The notes under the pieces are model-generated. The model searched no databases. It saw only the letters and a list, made by a program, of their open reading frames with translations, and was not told the DNA's origin. A DNA stretch of 64,000 nt from Hoeflea sp. 108 (GTDB taxonomy: Bacteria > Pseudomonadota > Alphaproteobacteria > Rhizobiales > Rhizobiaceae): NCBI RefSeq assembly GCF_000372965.1, contig NZ_KB890024.1:2544839-2608838 (forward strand), written 5' to 3'. Made by a program: the position numbers and the translations under genes. Shown here piece after piece: positions 32,175-40,862 of this stretch. The first letter of the stretch is position 1. Each line of letters opens with the position of its first letter.

Positions 32175-33620
32175 TTATGCATTCAGCGCACGCCCATAGG
32201 CGTCGAGCACGCTTTCTTTCATCGTTTCCGAGATCGTCGGATGCGGGAAGATGGTGTGCATCAGCTCTTCTTCGGTCGTCTCCAGGTTCATCGCCACGAC
32301 AAAACCCTGGATCAGCTCGGTAACTTCAGCGCCGACGAGGTGCGCGCCGAGCAGCTGGCCGGTCTTCTTGTCGAAGATCGTCTTGACCATGCCCTGGTCC
32401 TCGCCGAGCGCGATCGCCTTGCCGTTGGCGACGAAGGGGAAGCGGCCGACGCGGATGTCCTTGCCTTCGGCCTTGGCCCTGGCTTCGGTCAGGCCGACGG
32501 AGGCGACCTGCGGATTGCAGTAGGTGCAGCCCGGGATCTTGAGCTTGTCCATCGGGTGCACATTGGGCAGGCCGGCGATCTTCTCGACGCAGATGACCGC
32601 CTCGTGCTCGGCCTTGTGGGCCAGCATCGGCGGGCCGGCAACGTCGCCGATGGCATAGATGCCCGGCACATTGGTCTTGCCGTAGCCGTCGATGACGATG
32701 CAGCCGCGGTCGGTCTTCACGCCGAGCGCTTCGAGGCCGATGTTTTCGATATTGCCCTGGACACCGACGGCCGAGATCATGCGGTCGGCGGTGATCTTCT
32801 CGATCTTGCCGTCCTTCATCTCGACATGGGCCGTGACCGAATTGGCGCCCTTCTCGACATTGGTGACCTTGGCCTCGAGATGGATCTTCATGCCCTGCTT
32901 TTCGAACTGCTTCTTGGCGAAGGCTGAGATCTCGGCATCCTCGACCGGCATGACGGCAGGCATGACCTCGACCACGGTCACGTCGACGCCCATGGTGCGG
33001 TAGAACGAGGCGAACTCGATGCCGATGGCGCCCGAACCCATGACAAGCAGCGACTTGGGCATTTCCGGCGGCACCATCGCCTCGAAATAGGTCCAGATCA
33101 GCTTGCCGTCGGGCTCGATGCCGGGCAGCGCGCGCGGACGGGCGCCGGTGGCGACGATGATGTGCTTGGCCGAGTAGGTGCCCTCGCCCAGCGTGTTCTT
33201 GGGCAGCGGCGCCTGCGGTTCCATCGGCTTCTTCGACGACTTGGAGACGACGATCTGGCCGGGCTTGGTGAGCTTGGCTTCGCCCCAGATGACGTCGACC
33301 TTGTTCTTCTTCATCAAGAAGCCGACGCCGCCATTCATGCGCTGGGCGATGCCGCGCGAACGCTCGACGATGGCCTTGAGGTCGGGCGAGATCGAGCCTT
33401 CGAGCTTGAGGCCGTAGTTCTTGGCGTGCTCGGCAAGGTGCAGCACTTCGGCCGAACGCAGCAGCGCCTTGGTCGGGATGCAGCCCCAGTTGGAGCAGAT
33501 GCCGGCAAGGTGCTCGCGTTCGACAACCGCCGTCTTGAGGCCGAGCTGGGCCGCACGGATCGCAGCGATATAGCCGCCCGGACCGGAGCCGATGATGATG
33601 ACGTCGTAATTCTCAGCCAT
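32175..33620 (-). CDS. lpdA: Dihydrolipoyl dehydrogenase (E3)
   Basis: A 481-residue FAD disulphide reductase that reoxidises dihydrolipoyl groups of pyruvate dehydrogenase. FAD motif DVIIIGSGPGGYIAAIRAAQ begins at residue 6; the redox cysteines are Cys42 and Cys47 (ICSNWGCIPTKALL); the NAD motif is LVMGSGAIGIEFASF; YAIGDVAGPPMLAHKAEHE follows; the active-site histidine is in IFPHPTISE. The WG in the disulphide loop departs from the common CLNVGC but is known among rhizobial PDH-linked E3s. It follows the E2 gene with two unrelated genes in between. Confidence 0.96.
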   Translation of the reverse strand: MAENYDVIIIGSGPGGYIAAIRAAQLGLKTAVVEREHLAGICSNWGCIPTKALLRSAEVLHLAEHAKNYGLKLEGSISPDLKAIVERSRGIAQRMNGGVGFLMKKNKVDVIWGEAKLTKPGQIVVSKSSKKPMEPQAPLPKNTLGEGTYSAKHIIVATGARPRALPGIEPDGKLIWTYFEAMVPPEMPKSLLVMGSGAIGIEFASFYRTMGVDVTVVEVMPAVMPVEDAEISAFAKKQFEKQGMKIHLEAKVTNVEKGANSVTAHVEMKDGKIEKITADRMISAVGVQGNIENIGLEALGVKTDRGCIVIDGYGKTNVPGIYAIGDVAGPPMLAHKAEHEAVICVEKIAGLPNVHPMDKLKIPGCTYCNPQVASVGLTEARAKAEGKDIRVGRFPFVANGKAIALGEDQGMVKTIFDKKTGQLLGAHLVGAEVTELIQGFVVAMNLETTEEELMHTIFPHPTISETMKESVLDAYGRALNA

Positions 33621-33635
33621 GAGTGTGCCTCTTGT

Positions 33636-34217
33636 TCAGGTCGCGCTGCGCGTGAGCAGCACCCAGTCGTGTTGCTTGCTGTTGTCGTCGATCGGTACGG
33701 ATGCCAGACGCGCCGCTTCCGCAAATCCCCTGGATTTGTAAAGGCCGAGCGCCACTTCATTGGTGCTTTCGGTGATCAGGCTGACCGGGCGGCCTGCGGC
33801 ACGCGCCAGTTCATGGTCGAGCAGTTTGCGGCCGATGCCGTGTCCACGGTGATGCAGATACACACCGACGCTGTCGATGAACCAGTGGCCGATGACCTGC
33901 TGCTGCAGCTTCAAAATCGGTTCGAACACCGGATGCGGCGCCGTCTCATCGGCAAAGGACGGATCGACGAGATGGCCGATCACCACGCCGGCGGTCTCGC
34001 CCCCCACCTCGGCGAGGCTCGCGTCCTTCCATCCGGCGCGCTCTTCGTCGCGGCGCAACTGGTTGCGCCCATGTTCAAGCGCGGTCTGTGCGGTGCCATC
34101 GAGCACCGCACCATACCAGAGCCACGAGGCGATGCCGTGCGACGACAGGTCGACAAGGATCGCCAGTTCGGCCGCGTCGCGCCTCTCGGCACGGCGTATG
34201 GTGACTTGGCCGGCCAA
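33636..34217 (-). CDS. GNAT family N-acetyltransferase
   Basis: A 193-residue acetyltransferase of the GNAT fold. The acetyl-CoA-binding motif A is visible as IDSVGVYLHHRGHGIGRKLLD (two halves around GHGIGR), and motif B as TESTNEVALGLYKSRGFAEA. The N-terminus VTIRRAERRDAAELAILVDL is typical. The substrate is unknown. It lies 1 base after the SGNH hydrolase gene and 15 bases before lpdA, so it is in the pdh-lpd run. Confidence 0.88.
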   Translation of the reverse strand: MAGQVTIRRAERRDAAELAILVDLSSHGIASWLWYGAVLDGTAQTALEHGRNQLRRDEERAGWKDASLAEVGGETAGVVIGHLVDPSFADETAPHPVFEPILKLQQQVIGHWFIDSVGVYLHHRGHGIGRKLLDHELARAAGRPVSLITESTNEVALGLYKSRGFAEAARLASVPIDDNSKQHDWVLLTRSAT

Positions 34218-34218
34218 A

Positions 34219-34857
34219 TCAGAGCTCCAGCATCACGCGCACGACCGGAGCAAGTGCCTTGCCGATGGCGCGCGTGTTGCCGGCGTCGAGATGCACGCCA
34301 TCGAGCGGCGTTGTCACCGCAACCGAGCCGGCGTCGAAGAAACCGCAACCGATCTCGTCGGCCAGCGCCGCATAGAGCGGCGCAAGCTTGTGCGAGGCCT
34401 TGTCGCCGCCGGCAAACATGTCCTTGAATTCGGCATTGTCGGTACGGCTGACGGCAGGCGGCGACACCAGCAGGATTTCAGGCGTAGGGTAGTCCATGCC
34501 GTGGTCGTAGCTCCTGACGATGGACACCAGCCGCGCCATGCCCTGCTTGGCGGCGAGCGGATTGCCATGGATCCATGGTTTCATGTCGTTGGCGCCGAGC
34601 ATTATGACGACGAGATCGATCGGCGTATGCGTGCCAAGGACGGTCGGCAAGGTGCGTGCGCCGTTGCGGTCGGTGGCCGCGAGATGATCATCGAAGGCGG
34701 TGGTGCGGCCGTTCAGACCCTCGGCGATGACATGCACGCCCTGCCCGAGTTCCGCCTGCAGCACGCTCGGCCAACGGTCTTCGAGCGCATGGCGGCCTGG
34801 GCCCGCGGCATCGTAGCCCCAGGTCAGCGAGTCGCCGTAGCAAAGAACTGACTTCAT
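34219..34857 (-). CDS. SGNH/GDSL hydrolase family protein (arylesterase-like)
   Basis: A 212-residue SGNH esterase. Block I is VLCYGDSLTWGYD with the catalytic serine at residue 9, block II is near ALNGRTTAF (read EGLNGRTTAF), block III is IMLGANDMKPW and block V is DGVHLD with the catalytic Asp and His near the C-terminus. There is no signal peptide, so it is probably cytoplasmic. It resembles arylesterases of the TesA/TAP group; natural substrate unknown. It follows pdhC across a spacer that holds a perfect 10-bp hairpin. Confidence 0.9.
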   Translation of the reverse strand: MKSVLCYGDSLTWGYDAAGPGRHALEDRWPSVLQAELGQGVHVIAEGLNGRTTAFDDHLAATDRNGARTLPTVLGTHTPIDLVVIMLGANDMKPWIHGNPLAAKQGMARLVSIVRSYDHGMDYPTPEILLVSPPAVSRTDNAEFKDMFAGGDKASHKLAPLYAALADEIGCGFFDAGSVAVTTPLDGVHLDAGNTRAIGKALAPVVRVMLEL

Positions 34858-34899
34858 GAAAGGGTCCCCAATCCTAGCCTTTCGACCAGCAAGGCGAAT

Positions 34900-34923
34900 G
34901 CCCTCCTCGCGGACGAGGAGGGC
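34900..34923 (-). other. Perfect 10-bp hairpin after pdhC
   Basis: GCCCTCCTCG and CGAGGAGGGC pair without mismatch around CGGA, starting 6 bases after the pdhC stop codon. No U run follows on the minus strand, so it is more likely an mRNA-end stabiliser or a weak terminator that lowers expression of the genes behind pdhC. Confidence 0.5.
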
Positions 34924-34929
34924 CGATGC

Positions 34930-36285
34930 TTAGACCAGCATGCCCATCGGGTTTTCGATAAGGCGCCTGAAGGCCGATAGAAGCTCGGCACCCAGCGCGC
35001 CATCGACAGCGCGGTGATCGGTCGACAGCGTCACCGACATCACGTTGGCGATCTTGATCTCGCCATTCTTCACCACGGCCCGCTCCTCGCCCGCGCCGAC
35101 AGCCAGGATGGTGGCATGCGGCGGGTTGATGACGGCGGAGAAGTCCTTGATGCCGAACATGCCGAGGTTGGACACGGCACTGGTGCCGCCCTGATACTCT
35201 TCCGGCTTGAGCTTGCGGTTGCGAGCCCGGCTAGCGAGGTCCTTCATCTCGTTGGAGATGACCGACAGCGTCTTGATGTCGGCCTGGCGGATGATCGGGG
35301 TGATCAGCCCGCCCGGGATCGACACGGCAACACCGACATCGGCGTGCTTGTGCTTGACCATGGCCTGGTCCGTCCATGACACATTGGCATCCGGGACGGC
35401 CTTGAGGGCCAGGGCCATCGCCTTGATGATCATGTCGTTGACCGACAGCTTGTAGGCGGGAACCTCGCCCTTCTCAGTCTTCACGCTCGGTGCTGCGGCG
35501 TTGAGTTGGGCGCGCAGTGCCAGCAGCGCATCGATGTTGCAGTCGAGCGTGAGATAGAAATGCGGGATCGTGCTCTTCGCCTCGACGAGGCGGCGGGCGA
35601 TGGTCTTGCGCATGTTGTCGTGCGGAATGAGCTCGTAGCTGCCTTCTTCGAACAGCTTGAGCACATGGTCGTCAGGCATGCCCTTGGCTCCGGGCGCAGC
35701 AGCCGGGGCTGCTGGAGCCTTGGCAGCAGGTGCAGCCTTGGCGCCGCCACCCGAGATCGCGGCCTCGACGTCGGCCTTGACCACGCGGCCATGCGGCCCG
35801 GTGCCGGTCACGGCCGAGATGTCGACATTGGCATCCTTGGCGATGCGGCGTGCGAGCGGCGAGGCAAAGCTGCGACCATCGCTGGCCGGTGCAGCAGCAC
35901 CATTGGCGTGAACCGCGGCAGGCTGTGCTGCCGGGGTCGGCTGCGTCGCGGCCACAGGCGCAACAGGAGCCGCCGCCGCGACCGGCGCTTCGGCCTTGGC
36001 AGGCGCAGCAGCGCCGCCCTTGGCGGCAGCGCCGACATCCTCGCCGTCGCCGGCAAGAATGGCGATCAGCGCGTTGACCTTGACGCCCTCGGTGCCGGCC
36101 GGAACCAGAAGTTTGGCGACCGTGCCTTCATCGACGGCTTCGACTTCCATCGTTGCCTTGTCGGTTTCGATCTCGGCGATCACGTCGCCGGGCGAAACCT
36201 TGTCGCCTTCCTTGACCAGCCACTTCGAAAGGTTGCCCTCTTCCATGGTCGGCGAAAGGGCAGGCATGGTGATATTGATCGGCAT
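34930..36285 (-). CDS. pdhC: Pyruvate dehydrogenase E2, dihydrolipoamide acetyltransferase
   Basis: A 451-residue E2 that forms the core of the pyruvate dehydrogenase complex. Domains in order: one lipoyl domain (1-80, lipoylated Lys43 in ETDKATMEVEAVDEG), an Ala/Pro linker (85-140), the peripheral subunit-binding domain (FASPLARRIAKDANVDISAV), another Ala/Pro linker, and the catalytic domain with the LSTDHRAVDGALGAELL active site. It lies 18 bases after pdhB. The lipoyl domain is almost a copy of that in PdhB. Confidence 0.96.
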   Translation of the reverse strand: MPINITMPALSPTMEEGNLSKWLVKEGDKVSPGDVIAEIETDKATMEVEAVDEGTVAKLLVPAGTEGVKVNALIAILAGDGEDVGAAAKGGAAAPAKAEAPVAAAAPVAPVAATQPTPAAQPAAVHANGAAAPASDGRSFASPLARRIAKDANVDISAVTGTGPHGRVVKADVEAAISGGGAKAAPAAKAPAAPAAAPGAKGMPDDHVLKLFEEGSYELIPHDNMRKTIARRLVEAKSTIPHFYLTLDCNIDALLALRAQLNAAAPSVKTEKGEVPAYKLSVNDMIIKAMALALKAVPDANVSWTDQAMVKHKHADVGVAVSIPGGLITPIIRQADIKTLSVISNEMKDLASRARNRKLKPEEYQGGTSAVSNLGMFGIKDFSAVINPPHATILAVGAGEERAVVKNGEIKIANVMSVTLSTDHRAVDGALGAELLSAFRRLIENPMGMLV

Positions 36286-36303
36286 GATGACCTCCCGCCC
36301 CTG

Positions 36304-37671
36304 TCAGCGATACGTGACTGCTTTGACCGCCTCGATCACCTCGCCGACGTTCGGCAGAGCGAGCTTTTCGAGATTGGCCGCATAAGGCATCGGCACGTCC
36401 TTGCCGGCAATCGTGATGACGGGCGCATCGAGATGGTCGAAGGCGCGCTGCGACACCTGGTTGGCGATGAAGTCGCCGACCGAGGACTGCGGGAAGCCTT
36501 CTTCCACCACCACCAGGCGGTTGGTCTTCTTGACCGAGGCGATGATGGTGTCGAGGTCGAGCGGACGGATGGTCCTGAGATCGATGATCTCGGCGTCGAT
36601 GCCCATGCCGCGCAGCTCCGCCTCGGCCTTGACCGCATAGGTCATGCCGATGCCGAAGGAGACGATGGTGACGTCCTTGCCCGGTTTGTGGATGCGGGCC
36701 TTGCCGATCGGCAGGACGAAATCATCCAGCTTCGGCACGTCGAAATGCTGACCGTAGAGAATCTCGTTCTCGAGGAAGATGACCGGGTTCGGATCGCGGA
36801 TCGCAGCCTTCAGCAGGCCCTTGGCGTCGGCTGCCGTGTAAGGCATGACCACCTTGAGACCGGGGATGTGGCTGTACCAGGCGGCATAGCACTGCGAGTG
36901 CTGGGCCGCGACGCGGGCAGCAGCTCCGTTGGGGCCGCGGAACACGATCGGCGCGCCCATCTGGCCGCCCGACATGTACAGCGTCTTCGCCGCCGAGTTG
37001 ACGATCTGGTCGATCGCCTGCATGGCGAAATTGAAGGTCATGAACTCGACGATCGGCTTGAGCCCGGACATTGCCGCACCGACGCCGACACCGGCAAAGC
37101 CGTGCTCGGTAATCGGGGTGTCGACCACGCGACGCGGGCCGAATTCCTGCAGCAGTCCCTGGGTGATTTTGTAGGCGCCCTGATATTCGGCGACTTCCTC
37201 GCCCATGACGAAAACGTCGCCGTCGCGGCGCATTTCTTCGGCCATGGCGTCGCGGAGCGCTTCGCGCACCGTCATCGACACCATCTCCGTGCCGGCAGGG
37301 ATATCGGGATCGGCAGCGACTTCCGTCTTGGGGGCGGCAGCAACCGGGGCGGAGGCAGCCGGGGCAGCGGCAGCAGGAGCCTCGGCCTTGGCCGGAGCAG
37401 CAGCCTTGCCGATGTCGGCCGAGCTTTCGCCGTCCTGTAAAAGCACTGCGATCGGCGTGTTGACCTTGACCCCTTCGGTACCGGCGGCGATCAGCAGCTT
37501 GCCCATGACGCCTTCGTCAACGGCCTCGACTTCCATCGTCGCCTTGTCGGTCTCGATCTCGGCGATCACGTCACCGGCGGCGACCTTGTCGCCCTCGTTC
37601 TTCAACCACTTGGACAGATTGCCCTCTTCCATCGTCGGAGAGAGCGCAGGCATGAGAATTTCGATCGGCAT
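36304..37671 (-). CDS. pdhB: Pyruvate dehydrogenase E1 beta subunit with N-terminal lipoyl domain
   Basis: A 455-residue E1 beta subunit. Residues 1-80 are a lipoyl domain (Lys43 in ETDKATMEVEAVDEG), then an Ala/Pro linker to about residue 120, then the transketolase-like domain (MTVREALRDAMAEEMRR, GEEVAEYQGAYKITQGLL, and the C-terminal RTIRPLDLDTI). A lipoyl domain on E1 beta is characteristic of rhizobia and relatives. ATG at 37671 begins the lipoyl domain; the open frame upstream adds only basic nonsense. It lies 14 bases after pdhA. Confidence 0.96.
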   Translation of the reverse strand: MPIEILMPALSPTMEEGNLSKWLKNEGDKVAAGDVIAEIETDKATMEVEAVDEGVMGKLLIAAGTEGVKVNTPIAVLLQDGESSADIGKAAAPAKAEAPAAAAPAASAPVAAAPKTEVAADPDIPAGTEMVSMTVREALRDAMAEEMRRDGDVFVMGEEVAEYQGAYKITQGLLQEFGPRRVVDTPITEHGFAGVGVGAAMSGLKPIVEFMTFNFAMQAIDQIVNSAAKTLYMSGGQMGAPIVFRGPNGAAARVAAQHSQCYAAWYSHIPGLKVVMPYTAADAKGLLKAAIRDPNPVIFLENEILYGQHFDVPKLDDFVLPIGKARIHKPGKDVTIVSFGIGMTYAVKAEAELRGMGIDAEIIDLRTIRPLDLDTIIASVKKTNRLVVVEEGFPQSSVGDFIANQVSQRAFDHLDAPVITIAGKDVPMPYAANLEKLALPNVGEVIEAVKAVTYR

Positions 37672-37685
37672 CTTTTCGCCCTCCC

Positions 37686-38726
37686 TTAGATCACGATGTC
37701 GGTCCAGAGCTCGGAAACATCCGGCTCGGGATCGGTCTGGGCGAAATCGGCGGCGTCGGCCACGACATCGCGCACGTCCTTGTCGATGGCCTTGAGGTCG
37801 TCCTCGCTTGCCCACTTCTTGGCAAGCACACGCGCCTTGACCTGCTCGATCGGGTCATGCTCGGAGCGCATCTTCTGCACTTCGTCCTTCGAACGATACT
37901 TGGCCGGATCGGACATCGAGTGGCCGCGATAGCGGTAGGTCTCCATCTCGAGGATGATCGGGCCGTTGCCCGAACGGCACCATTCGGTTGCCAGGTCGCC
38001 GGCGGCCTTGACCGCGCGCACGTCCATACCGTCGACCTTGATACCCGGAATCTTGAAGGAAACACCGCGCTGCGAGAAATCCGTCTCGGCTGAAGCGCGC
38101 GTAACGGCGGTACCCATGGCGTAGCGGTTGTTCTCGATGACGTAGATCACCGGCAGCTTCCACAGCGCGGCCATGTTGAAGCTTTCATAGACCTGGCCCT
38201 GGTTGGCGGCACCGTCGCCGAAATAGGTCAGGCTGACATTGGGGTTCTCGCGGTAGCGATTGGCGAAGGCAAGGCCCGTGCCGAGCGACACCTGGGCGCC
38301 GACGATGCCGTGACCGCCGTAGAAGTGCTTTTCCTTGGAGAACATGTGCATGGAGCCGCCCTTGCCTTTCGACAAGCCGCCCCGACGCCCGGTCAGTTCC
38401 GCCATGACGCCGCGCGCCGACAGACCCATGGCAAGCATGTGGCCGTGGTCGCGATAGGCGGTGATCATCTGGTCGCCTTCGATCAGCGACATCTGCAGGC
38501 CGGTGACGACCGCTTCCTGACCGATATAGAGGTGACAGAAGCCGCCGATGAAGCCCATGCCGTAGAGCTGGCCGGCCTTTTCCTCGAAGCGGCGGATGAG
38601 CAGCATCTCGCGATAGGCGGAGAGCTCCTGCTCCTTGGTGAAGTCGACCGGCTTGGGCGTTACCGGTGTAGACGATCTTGAATCTGATTTCGTTTTGGCA
38701 GGCGCTTTTTTGGCGGCGGTGGCCAT
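37686..38726 (-). CDS. pdhA: Pyruvate dehydrogenase E1 alpha subunit
   Basis: A 346-residue thiamine-diphosphate-binding E1 alpha subunit. It shows YREMLLIRRFEEKAGQLYGM, the HGHMLAMG histidine region, GRRGGLSKGKGGSMHMF, the ThDP motif GDGAANQGQVYESFNMAALW and the phosphorylation-loop equivalent YRYRGHSMSDPAKYRSKDE. The first 25 residues are Lys/Ser/Pro-rich. ATG at 38726 follows AGGGAG. It is the first gene of pdhA-pdhB-pdhC and probably of the whole run to ratA. Confidence 0.96.
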   Translation of the reverse strand: MATAAKKAPAKTKSDSRSSTPVTPKPVDFTKEQELSAYREMLLIRRFEEKAGQLYGMGFIGGFCHLYIGQEAVVTGLQMSLIEGDQMITAYRDHGHMLAMGLSARGVMAELTGRRGGLSKGKGGSMHMFSKEKHFYGGHGIVGAQVSLGTGLAFANRYRENPNVSLTYFGDGAANQGQVYESFNMAALWKLPVIYVIENNRYAMGTAVTRASAETDFSQRGVSFKIPGIKVDGMDVRAVKAAGDLATEWCRSGNGPIILEMETYRYRGHSMSDPAKYRSKDEVQKMRSEHDPIEQVKARVLAKKWASEDDLKAIDKDVRDVVADAADFAQTDPEPDVSELWTDIVI

Positions 38727-38886
38727 GCATCACTCCCTAGTGGCGTCTCTTTGCGGACATTGAGGAGATCATGCATTGTCTCTCCTCTCCATGACCAAAC
38801 GCTAGCATGGGGAGTGACGCTGCGCCATGCGGAAAAATGCATAGCAGGCATGCGGTTAAGCGCCTAAATTTGTTGAATTTCTTGTT

Positions 38887-38909
38887 GATTAACTGGAATT
38901 CAGTTAATC
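38887..38909. other. 9-bp dyad overlapping the stop codon of the ftsB-like gene
   Basis: GATTAACTG and CAGTTAATC are exact inverted copies around GAATT, with the ftsB-like stop codon inside. The block 38868-38909 is strikingly AT-rich for this window and lies about 160 bases upstream of pdhA, so it may be a regulator site or a weak terminator (no U run). Confidence 0.4.
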
Positions 38910-39229
38910 GCACCGCCGAGCGGACGCATGATGGTCAGCTCATCTGCATGGGAGACATTGAGCGCGTTGCGCGCCTGTTCGTCAAGCATGTCCTTCTCGA
39001 GCGTGCCGTCATGCAGCATGCGAACGCGCCGCTCGACCTCCAGGCGATGACCGCGAACCGCATCGAGCCGGCCTTGCAGCTCGCCTGCCCGCGCTTCGAG
39101 CCTGTACTTGGAATAGATGCCGAATTCGCCGTGATAGGCATGGAAGCCGAAATAGCTGAAGAACATCGCAGCAAGCGCCGGAACGATCAGCCGCCCGGTG
39201 TTTCTCTGCTTATGATGGCGTGTCCACAT
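38900..39229 (-). CDS. FtsB/DivIC family septum formation initiator
   Basis: A 109-residue bitopic membrane protein. A short basic N-terminus (MWTRHHKQRNTGR) precedes one transmembrane helix (LIVPALAAMFFSYFGFHAYH) and then a coiled coil (RLEARAGELQGRLDAVRGHRLEVERRV) facing the periplasm, as in FtsB/DivIC of the FtsQLB divisome complex. The C-terminus carries DMLDEQARNALNVSHADEL, usual in this family. ATG at 39229 follows GAGAGGG; a GTG at 39247 is possible. It sits between eno and pdhA, the common alphaproteobacterial order. Confidence 0.9.
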   Translation of the reverse strand: MWTRHHKQRNTGRLIVPALAAMFFSYFGFHAYHGEFGIYSKYRLEARAGELQGRLDAVRGHRLEVERRVRMLHDGTLEKDMLDEQARNALNVSHADELTIMRPLGGAIN

Positions 39230-39312
39230 GGCTCGACCCTCTCTCACGCTCTTGTCGCTCCATTGTGCTTAATGGAGGGTTACGCAAGCGCGATCCGGGA
39301 AGACGGAGAGAC

Positions 39313-39339
39313 AAAAAAGGCGGGGCAAGCCCCGCCTTT
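39313..39339 (-). terminator. Terminator after eno
   Basis: On the minus strand GGCGGGG-CTTG-CCCCGCC is followed by six T. It lies about 20 bases after the eno stop and ends that gene before the ftsB-like gene. Confidence 0.88.
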
Positions 39340-39359
39340 CGACATTGATGAAGCGAGCT

Positions 39360-40634
39360 TCAGCCGCGCAGGATCGACCTGCCTGCGTAGCGCGCCTGCT
39401 TGCCCAGTTCTTCCTCGATGCGGATGAGCTGGTTGTACTTGGCGGTACGGTCCGAACGGGCGAGCGAGCCGGTCTTGATCTGGCCGCAGTTGGTGGCAAC
39501 CGCCAGGTCGGCGATGGTCGAATCCTCGGTTTCGCCAGAGCGGTGCGACATGACGGCGGTGTAGCTCGCCTTGTGTGCGGTCTCGACGGCGTCGAGCGTC
39601 TCGGTCAGCGAGCCGACTTGGTTGACCTTGACCAGGATCGAATTGGCGACGCCCATCTTGATACCGTCGCGCAGGCGGGCCGAATTGGTGACGAACAGGT
39701 CGTCGCCGACCAGCTGCACCTTGTCGCCGCAGATGTCGGTCAGGTACTTCCAGCCTTCCCAGTCGTCCTCGGCCATGCCGTCCTCGATCGAGATGATCGG
39801 ATAGTCGGCAGCCAGCTTGGCAAGGTACTTGGCCTGCGCCTTGGGATCGCGGGTCTTGCGCTCGCCTTCATAGACATAGGCGCCGTCCTTGAAGAACTCA
39901 GTGGCCGCGCAGTCGAGCGCCAGTGCCACGTCTTCGCCCGGCTTGAAACCGGCCTTCTCGATCGAGGCCATGACGAAGTCGAGAGCAGCCTGGGCGCTCT
40001 TGAGATTCGGCGCGAAACCACCCTCGTCGCCGACATTGGTGTTGTGACCGGCGTCCTTCAGACCCTTCTTCAGGGTGTGGAAGATTTCCGAGCCCCAGCG
40101 CACGGCGTCACGCAGCGAAGGCGCGCCGATCGGCATGATCATGAATTCCTGAAAGTCGATCGGATTGTCTGCATGCGCGCCGCCGTTGATGATGTTCATC
40201 ATCGGCACCGGCAGGACGCGGGCGTTCGGGCCGCCGACATAACGGTAGAGCGGCAGGCCCGACGACTCGGCCGCGGCCTTGGCAACCGCAAGCGACACGC
40301 CGAGGATGGCGTTGGCGCCGAGACGGCTTTTGTTGGGCGTGCCATCCAGCTCGATCATGGTCTGGTCGATATGGATCTGGTGCTCGGCTTCCATGCCGCC
40401 GATCGCCTCGAACAACTCGCCGTTGACGGCTTCCACGGCGCGCTCGACGCCCTTGCCGAGATAGCGTGGGCCACCGTCACGCAGTTCCATTGCCTCATGG
40501 GCGCCGGTCGAAGCGCCTGACGGCACGGCCGCACGGCCCATCGAGCCGTCTTCGAGAACCACGTCCACCTCGACGGTGGGATTGCCACGGCTGTCGAGAA
40601 TCTCGCGGCCGACGATATCGATGATTGCTGTCAT
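39360..40634 (-). CDS. eno: Enolase
   Basis: A 424-residue glycolytic enzyme, 2-phosphoglycerate to phosphoenolpyruvate, needing magnesium. The start MTAIIDIVGREILDSRGNPT, GASTGAHEAMELRDGG, NIINGGAHADNPIDFQEFM, EDGMAEDDWEGW and the C-terminal SHRSGETEDSTIADLAVA are all present. ATG at 40634 gives the standard length; an in-frame ATG at 40643 has a slightly better purine spacing. It is a single gene with its own terminator, upstream of the ftsB-like and pdh genes. Confidence 0.97.
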   Translation of the reverse strand: MTAIIDIVGREILDSRGNPTVEVDVVLEDGSMGRAAVPSGASTGAHEAMELRDGGPRYLGKGVERAVEAVNGELFEAIGGMEAEHQIHIDQTMIELDGTPNKSRLGANAILGVSLAVAKAAAESSGLPLYRYVGGPNARVLPVPMMNIINGGAHADNPIDFQEFMIMPIGAPSLRDAVRWGSEIFHTLKKGLKDAGHNTNVGDEGGFAPNLKSAQAALDFVMASIEKAGFKPGEDVALALDCAATEFFKDGAYVYEGERKTRDPKAQAKYLAKLAADYPIISIEDGMAEDDWEGWKYLTDICGDKVQLVGDDLFVTNSARLRDGIKMGVANSILVKVNQVGSLTETLDAVETAHKASYTAVMSHRSGETEDSTIADLAVATNCGQIKTGSLARSDRTAKYNQLIRIEEELGKQARYAGRSILRG

Positions 40635-40805
40635 AAGAGGCATCCCCGGGAGCTGATCGCAGAATGGATCGGTTGGATTTCCGCGCCCGTCTTAGCCAAA
40701 GCAGACAAAAAGGCAATCGCGTGGGTCGAAATATCACGTTGCGTAAGCCGCGATTCACTTTCAGCAAAGCGCTGTCACGATTTTTCATCTGAACAGGCAG
40801 GCAAA

Positions 40806-40822
40806 ACCCGACACTTTCGGGT
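40806..40822 (+). other. Hairpin in the leader of the small lipoprotein gene
   Basis: ACCCGA-CACTT-TCGGGT forms a 6-bp stem 27 bases upstream of the Shine-Dalgarno site of the gene at 40863. It may be part of the mRNA leader; its role is unknown. Confidence 0.35.
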
Positions 40823-40862
40823 AAGTTCGCTGCGCGCGGGGCGAAACAGAGGGAGTTTCGCC

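Noticed and set aside
35506..37440. A 644-codon open frame on the plus strand opposite pdhC and pdhB
   Set aside because: Shadow of two Ala/Val-rich genes with strong domain evidence; no ribosome site and no domain of its own.
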